Shown: piece after piece, positions 6,807 to 10,426 of the stretch | Layout of the letters: every line of letters begins with the position of its first letter | Position numbering within the stretch: position 1 is the stretch's first letter | Assembly: GCA_018061385.1 (NCBI GenBank) | Contig: JAGOUF010000039.1 | Span: forward strand, 1 to 10,426 | From: Chitinophagaceae bacterium | Lineage (GTDB): Bacteria; Bacteroidota; Bacteroidia; Chitinophagales; Chitinophagaceae | Reading direction: 5' to 3' | Length of the DNA stretch: 10,426 bases | Notes under the pieces: model-generated | Told to the model about the DNA's origin: nothing | The model's database searches: none | What the model saw: only the letters and a program-made list of their open reading frames with translations | Position numbers and translations under genes: made by a program

Positions 6807-9620
6807 ATGAATCAAAACCCTGAACAAATAGCTCGTGATAGAATTGATGCTGCACTATTACAGTGTGGCTGGATTATTCAGGATAAATCAACAATTAATT
6901 TAAGTGCTGGTTTGGGTGTGGCTGTTAGAGAATACCAAACCAATGTTGGCCCTGCCGATTATGTGCTGTTTGTAAATAAAAAACCAATTGGCATTATTGA
7001 AGCCAAACGTGAAGAAGAAGGGCATCGTTTATCGGTGCATGAAGAACAAACCGAAGGTTATGCCACTGCCAAATTAAAATATGTAGAAAACCAGCAAATA
7101 TTATTTGGGTATGAAAGTACTGGAGATTTAATCCATTTTACCGATTACCGTGATCCCAAACCAAGAGCAAGAAATGTATTTACCTTTCATCGACCTGAAA
7201 CATTTTTAGAGTATAGCAAACAACCCAAATCTTTACGTGCTGCCTTGCAGGATATTCCTGCTTTGCCTATTGCAGGTTTACGTGATTGCCAAATAACGGC
7301 TATCAACAATCTAGAAGCATCGTTTAAACAGGCAAAGCCCAAAGCCTTAATACAAATGGCAACAGGTAGTGGCAAAACCTTTACAGCCATTACGTTTATT
7401 TATCGGTTGCTGAAATATGCCAAAGCCAAACGCATTTTATTTTTGGTTGATACCAAGAATTTAGGAGAACAGGCAGAGCAAGAATTTATGAGCTATGTTC
7501 CAAACGATGATAACCGAAAATTTACAGAATTGTATGGAATTACTCGTTTAAAAAGCAGTTTTATCCCTGCCGATAATCAGGTATATATTTCTACCATACA
7601 ACGTATGTATAGTTTGTTGAAAGGTACAGAATTAGATGAAAGTGCCGAAGAAGCCAACCCCAACGAGTTTATACAAAAAGAACCTGCACCTGTTACTTAC
7701 ACAGAAAAAGTACCCATAGAGTTTTTTGATTTTGTGGTAATTGATGAATGCCATAGAAGTATTTACAATTTATGGAAACAAGTACTCGATTATTTCGATA
7801 TATTTCAGGTAGGCTTAACTGCAACACCTGATAATAGAACCTTTGGATATTTTAACCAAAACCTCGTAAGTGATTATGGTTATGAAAAAGCAGTGATAGA
7901 TGGTGTTTTAGTACCTTATAATGTTTTTACTATAGAAACCAAAATAACCAAAGAAGGCAGCAAAATTGCACTAGGCGAAAGGGTAGATAAAAGAGAACGT
8001 TTAACCCGACGTAAGTTTTGGGAAACCGTTGATGAAGATATTGAATACAGTGGTAAACAATTAGATAACGATGTTGTAAACAAAAGCCAAATACGCACCA
8101 TTATACGTGCCATACATGAGAGTCTGCCAAATATATTTCCTGACCGCTTTTCTCCCTCTCCTTCAGGAGAGGGCGGGGGTGAGGTTTTTGAAGTACCCAA
8201 AACACTCATATTTGCCAAAACCGATTCTCATGCAGAAGATATTATAGAAATTGTACGGGAAGAATTTGGCGAAGAAAATAAGTTTTGTAAAAAAATTACC
8301 TACCGTAGTGAAGAAGATCCTAAAACGGTATTAAGCCAATTTAGAAACGATTACTATCCACGTATTGCTGTAACAGTAGATATGATTGCAACTGGTACGG
8401 ATATACGCCCTTTAGAAGTGCTGGTGTTTATGAGAGATGTAAAAAGCCGTAGCTATTATGAGCAAATGAAAGGAAGAGGTACCCGTACCTGCAGTTTAGA
8501 ACAGTTAAAAGCAACTGGTACACCTACTGCAAAATTTACCAAAGATCATTTTGTAATTATAGATGCCATAGGTGTAGAGCAAAGCCAAAAAACGGATAGT
8601 CGTCCGTTGGAAAAAAAGCCAGGCATGAGCTTAAAAGATTTATTGCAAAATGTGGCAATGGGCAATACCCAAGAAGATATGCTCACTAGTTTAGCCAATC
8701 GTTTAATTCGATTGGATAAACAAATGAACGAAAAAGAAAAAAGCAATTTTGCAGAGCAAGCCAATGGCTTTACCATTAACCATGTAGTAAAAGAATTACT
8801 AAATGCATATGACCCTGATACTTTGGAAAGTATTAAGTTGAAAGTTAGAAGTGAAAAGCCTGATGCGTCACCTAACGAAATACATTCACTATTCACCACT
8901 CACCATTCACATTTAATAGAGCAGGCAACAGCGGTATTTAACAACCCTGATTTAAGAAATTATATTGTAGATGTACGTAAAAAATACGACCAAATAATTG
9001 ATACCATAAACATTGATGAAATTACACAAATAGGTTGGGTAAAAGATGCAGAAGCTGCTGCCCATTTAACCATAGGTAATTTTACCAGTTGGATAGAACA
9101 GCATAAAGAGGAAATAACTGCTTTACAAATATTTTATAGCCAGCCTTACCAACGCAGGGCATTAACCTATAAAATGATAAAAGACCTGTACGAAAAAATT
9201 ACCACCGAGCAACCCTTACTAGCACCTAGCCATGTATGGCGTGCTTATGAGCAATTGCATGTTTCGACAAGCTCAACAAGACAGCCTAGTCCTAAAAACG
9301 AATTGATTGCCTTGGTAAGCTTGATACGCAAAGTAACAGGTATTGATTTAGCATTAACGCCTTACGATAAAACGGTTGACCGCAATTTTCAACAATGGAT
9401 ATTGAAGAAAAATGCAGGACAACACAATTTGTTTAGTGAAGAACAAATGCAATGGCTACGCATGATTAAAGATTTTGTAGCCAACAGCTTTCATGTAGAA
9501 AAAGACGATTTTGAATTAGACCCTTTTAATAAACAAGGTGGACTAGGCAAAATGTGGCAATTGTTTGGAGAACAAACAGAAGGGATTATTAATGAATTAA
9601 ATGAAATATTGGTAGCGTAA
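6807..9620 (+). CDS. hsdR: Type I restriction enzyme R subunit, EcoEI-type
   Basis: A 937-residue restriction and translocation subunit. The N-terminal nuclease (about 1-130) has the PD-(D/E)xK core D51...E65-A-K67 and the type I QxxxY motif Q81-Y85. The SF2 motor follows: Walker A ATGSGKT (185-191, K190), DECH (313-316), TATP (338-341), TVDMIATGTDI (523-533), and motif VI QMKGRGTR (553-560). The C-terminus from about 830 resembles the EcoEI_R_C domain. With HsdM and HsdS it would translocate and cut unmodified DNA; neither gene is in the window. All motifs are intact. Three low-conservation segments (about 447-461, 693-702, 819-826) coincide with repeat-like DNA and look like in-frame insertions. 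No Shine-Dalgarno is seen. A RAYT gene follows 113 bp downstream on the same strand. Confidence 0.94.
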   Translation: MNQNPEQIARDRIDAALLQCGWIIQDKSTINLSAGLGVAVREYQTNVGPADYVLFVNKKPIGIIEAKREEEGHRLSVHEEQTEGYATAKLKYVENQQILFGYESTGDLIHFTDYRDPKPRARNVFTFHRPETFLEYSKQPKSLRAALQDIPALPIAGLRDCQITAINNLEASFKQAKPKALIQMATGSGKTFTAITFIYRLLKYAKAKRILFLVDTKNLGEQAEQEFMSYVPNDDNRKFTELYGITRLKSSFIPADNQVYISTIQRMYSLLKGTELDESAEEANPNEFIQKEPAPVTYTEKVPIEFFDFVVIDECHRSIYNLWKQVLDYFDIFQVGLTATPDNRTFGYFNQNLVSDYGYEKAVIDGVLVPYNVFTIETKITKEGSKIALGERVDKRERLTRRKFWETVDEDIEYSGKQLDNDVVNKSQIRTIIRAIHESLPNIFPDRFSPSPSGEGGGEVFEVPKTLIFAKTDSHAEDIIEIVREEFGEENKFCKKITYRSEEDPKTVLSQFRNDYYPRIAVTVDMIATGTDIRPLEVLVFMRDVKSRSYYEQMKGRGTRTCSLEQLKATGTPTAKFTKDHFVIIDAIGVEQSQKTDSRPLEKKPGMSLKDLLQNVAMGNTQEDMLTSLANRLIRLDKQMNEKEKSNFAEQANGFTINHVVKELLNAYDPDTLESIKLKVRSEKPDASPNEIHSLFTTHHSHLIEQATAVFNNPDLRNYIVDVRKKYDQIIDTINIDEITQIGWVKDAEAAAHLTIGNFTSWIEQHKEEITALQIFYSQPYQRRALTYKMIKDLYEKITTEQPLLAPSHVWRAYEQLHVSTSSTRQPSPKNELIALVSLIRKVTGIDLALTPYDKTVDRNFQQWILKKNAGQHNLFSEEQMQWLRMIKDFVANSFHVEKDDFELDPFNKQGGLGKMWQLFGEQTEGIINELNEILVA
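8149..8189 (+). repeat. Hairpin repeat with G-rich tail inserted in frame in hsdR
   Basis: CCCTCTCC (8154-8161) and GGAGAGGG (8166-8173) form a perfect 8-bp stem with a TTCA loop, followed by CGGGGGTGAGG. This C/G-rich block is foreign to the surrounding A+T-rich gene. From general knowledge, very similar hairpins followed by G-rich GGGGTGAGG tails are scattered through many Bacteroidota genomes. It encodes SPSPSGEGGGEV in a loop between the two motor lobes, leaving the frame open. Copy number was not searched. Confidence 0.6.
8883..8910 (+). repeat. Four tandem heptamers (YAYTCAC) within hsdR
   Basis: CATTCAC, TATTCAC, CACTCAC and CATTCAC follow one another without gaps, each one base away from CATTCAC or identical to it. 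They encode IHSLFTTHHS in the helical region after the motor. The period of seven is not a multiple of three, so protein-level repetition does not explain it; a DNA-level repeat or slippage does. I believe similar TTCACTATTCACC runs occur in other Bacteroidota genomes, but this was not searched. Confidence 0.6.
9262..9284 (+). repeat. TTTCGACAAGCTCAAC-type element in hsdR
   Basis: The stretch beginning TTTCGACAAGCTCAAC resembles a short interspersed repeat (often seen as GAGCTTGTCGAAA on the other strand) that I recall from many bacterial genomes, including Bacteroidota. It encodes VSTSSTRQ, a low-complexity Ser/Thr stretch just before the EcoEI_R_C-like region. Only one copy is in the window, so the repeat nature rests on memory and compositional contrast. 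Confidence 0.42.
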
Positions 9621-9628
9621 ATGATGAC

Positions 9629-9662
9629 TAGAATTGACAACTTTTGAAAAGTTGTAAATTCT
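9629..9662. repeat. RAYT-associated palindrome, copy A
   Basis: The left arm AGAATTGACAACTTTT (9630-9645) pairs with the right arm ending in TTCT (9662) around a single G at 9646, with one mismatch (G9636 against A9656). It is the same length and nearly the same sequence as copy C inside the transposase gene. It lies 10 bp after the hsdR stop and could form a hairpin in the hsdR transcript, though without a U tail. Confidence 0.85.
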
Positions 9663-9689
9663 TAAAGAACAATAAAAAAATGAATACCT

Positions 9690-9723
9690 GATTTCATAAC
9701 TTTCCAACAAGTTGTCAATTCTA
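9690..9723. repeat. RAYT-associated palindrome, copy B (degenerate, inverted)
   Basis: The right arm AAGTTGTCAATTCTA (9709-9723) is the exact reverse complement of copy A's left arm at 9629-9643. Its own left arm (GATTTCATAACTT, 9690-9702) is only partly complementary. A and B together form a 95-bp unit with 15-bp perfect terminal inverted repeats, like a BIME or small MITE. It ends 10 bp before the transposase ATG. Confidence 0.75.
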
Positions 9724-9733
9724 AAATAACAAA

Positions 9734-10390
9734 ATGGCAAAAGTAGAACATTATATTACCAAGTTTGAAGCAGATAGGTTTTATCATATTTACAATAGAA
9801 GTGTAGATAGAAAACCACTGTTTAAAAATGAGGGCAATTATGAATACTTTTTAAAAAAGTACGATACCTATTTATCGCCAGTTTCTGATTTATATGCTTA
9901 CTGTTTATTGGGCAATCATTTTCATATATTGTTACGGGTAAAAGGTGAATCAGATTTAACATCAGATTTGACAACTTTTCAAAAGTTGTCAAATCTAAAA
10001 ACACCAAATACAGAAAAATCAGTACATGATATTGTAAGCCATCAGTTTCGCAAGTTCTTTCAATGTTATGCCATGTCGTTTAATAAACAACAAGGTAGAA
10101 CAGGCACATTGTTTCAAACACCATTTAAAAGAGCATTGGTAGAAGATGAGTTTTATTTTACTCGATTAATTTATTATATACATGCCAACCCACAACATCA
10201 TGGATTGATCAATGATTTTAGAGAATGGAAATGGAGTTCGTACAATAGAATATTAATGGATAAACCTAGCAAATTAAAAAAAGCAGCAGTATTAGATTGG
10301 TTTGGCAACCCAAAAGAATACATTAAATTTCATGAATTGATAAGGCAGGAGCGTTTAACGGATCATATATTTATGGAAGATGACAATTAA
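9734..10390 (+). CDS. REP-associated tyrosine transposase (RAYT, Y1_Tnp / IS200-like)
   Basis: A 218-residue HUH single-strand nuclease of the Y1 transposase superfamily. FYHIYNRSVDRKPLF (16-30) is the typical first strand, GNHFHILLRV (60-69) holds the HUH pair H62/H64, and LIYYIHANPQHHGL (145-158) carries the catalytic tyrosine, most likely Y148, before the IHxNP motif. FRKFFQCYAMSFNKQQGRTGTLFQTPFKR (105-133) and EWKWSSY (164-170) are also typical. Such enzymes nick and rejoin single-stranded DNA at REP-like hairpins. Residues 73-88 (SDLTSDLTTFQKLSNL) are encoded by a palindrome and a 12-bp duplication and look like an insertion in the loop after the HUH strand. The gene is flanked by copies of the same palindrome, its likely substrates. 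Confidence 0.9.
   Translation: MAKVEHYITKFEADRFYHIYNRSVDRKPLFKNEGNYEYFLKKYDTYLSPVSDLYAYCLLGNHFHILLRVKGESDLTSDLTTFQKLSNLKTPNTEKSVHDIVSHQFRKFFQCYAMSFNKQQGRTGTLFQTPFKRALVEDEFYFTRLIYYIHANPQHHGLINDFREWKWSSYNRILMDKPSKLKKAAVLDWFGNPKEYIKFHELIRQERLTDHIFMEDDN
9950..9973 (+). repeat. 12-bp tandem duplication in the RAYT gene
   Basis: TCAGATTTAACA (9950-9961) is followed at once by TCAGATTTGACA (9962-9973), differing at one base and encoding SDLT-SDLT. The second unit is the left shoulder of palindrome copy C, so the duplication probably arose with or after that insertion. Confidence 0.7.
9964..9996. repeat. RAYT-associated palindrome, copy C, inside the transposase ORF
   Basis: AGATTTGACAACTTTT (9964-9979) pairs perfectly over 16 bp with 9981-9996 around a single C. 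It is the most perfect palindrome of the family in the window, yet it is read through in frame as residues 77-88 of the transposase. Compared with copy A it has compensating changes at the base of the stem, which keep it paired. Confidence 0.9.
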
Positions 10391-10426
10391 ATGGATGAAC
10401 TAGAATTGACAACCTTCACTGACCAG
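10391..10426 (+). CDS. Possible start of a downstream gene (12 codons, runs off the right edge)
   Basis: ATG at 10391 directly follows the RAYT stop (TAAATG) and reads MDELELTTFTDQ, open to the window end. It may be the next gene of the hsd locus or merely chance reading through palindrome copy D. No family can be assigned from 12 residues. Confidence 0.2.
   Translation, partial: MDELELTTFTDQ
10399..10426. repeat. RAYT-associated palindrome, copy D (partial, cut by the window edge)
   Basis: ACTAGAATTGACAAC (10399-10413) is identical to 9627-9641 at copy A. After it the sequence diverges (CTTCACTGACCAG), so the loop may be longer here; the final CCAG would fit a right arm beginning AGGTTGTC just beyond the window. 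Only the left arm is seen. Confidence 0.6.

Noticed and set aside
8154..8173. The hairpin inside hsdR as a transcription terminator
   Set aside because: It is inside an intact gene, is followed by a G-rich tract rather than an immediate T run, and resembles an interspersed repeat.
8883..8910. The tandem heptamers as a CRISPR array or Zn-finger-like protein repeat
   Set aside because: The units are 7 bp without spacers, and the period is out of frame, so neither a CRISPR nor a protein repeat fits.
2152..9000. Minor antisense and alternate-frame ORFs within gatA, the transglycosylase, the thiolase and hsdR
   Set aside because: They lie wholly inside strongly supported genes, show no recognisable domains, and look like shadows of the real coding frames.

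Overview
The window looks like chromosomal DNA from a Bacteroidota bacterium, probably near the Chitinophagales/Sphingobacteriales. This is inference from A+T-rich DNA, start codons that mostly lack Shine-Dalgarno sequences, promoter-like TAnnTTTG elements, and protein sequences of Bacteroidota type (L19, GatA, a MltD-like transglycosylase, an EcoEI-type HsdR).

The left two thirds (1-6443) is ordinary housekeeping DNA. It starts with the 5' end of rsmE on the minus strand, then a plus-strand TylF-like methyltransferase-fold gene, rplS with its own terminator, tatA and gatA (33 bp apart, probably co-transcribed, gatA apparently starting at TTG), a secreted lytic transglycosylase, a convergent SRPBCC-domain gene that shares a bidirectional terminator with it, and an acetyl-CoA acetyltransferase (thiolase) with a good Bacteroidota promoter and a strong terminator.

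The right third (6444-10426) is accessory. A 418-bp gene-free region contains a striking nested dyad of four regularly spaced TGTTACA/TGTAACA heptamers. Next comes hsdR, the restriction/translocation subunit of a type I restriction system; neither hsdM nor hsdS is in the window, so they would have to lie downstream or be missing. After hsdR comes a Y1/HUH single-strand transposase of the REP-associated (RAYT) kind.

The most interesting signal is a palindrome family tied to the RAYT gene. About 33-bp palindromes built on AGAATTGACAACTTTT occur as an inverted pair just upstream of the RAYT gene, as a perfect copy inside its reading frame, and as a partial copy directly after its stop codon. The contexts after the hsdR stop and the RAYT stop are near-duplicates, which suggests that a palindrome-RAYT unit was inserted behind hsdR. 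hsdR itself carries three in-frame stretches that look like interspersed or tandem DNA repeats: a hairpin with a G-rich tail, four tandem heptamers, and a TTTCGACAAGCTC-type element. The locus therefore looks like a defence gene repeatedly invaded by small repeats that kept its frame open.
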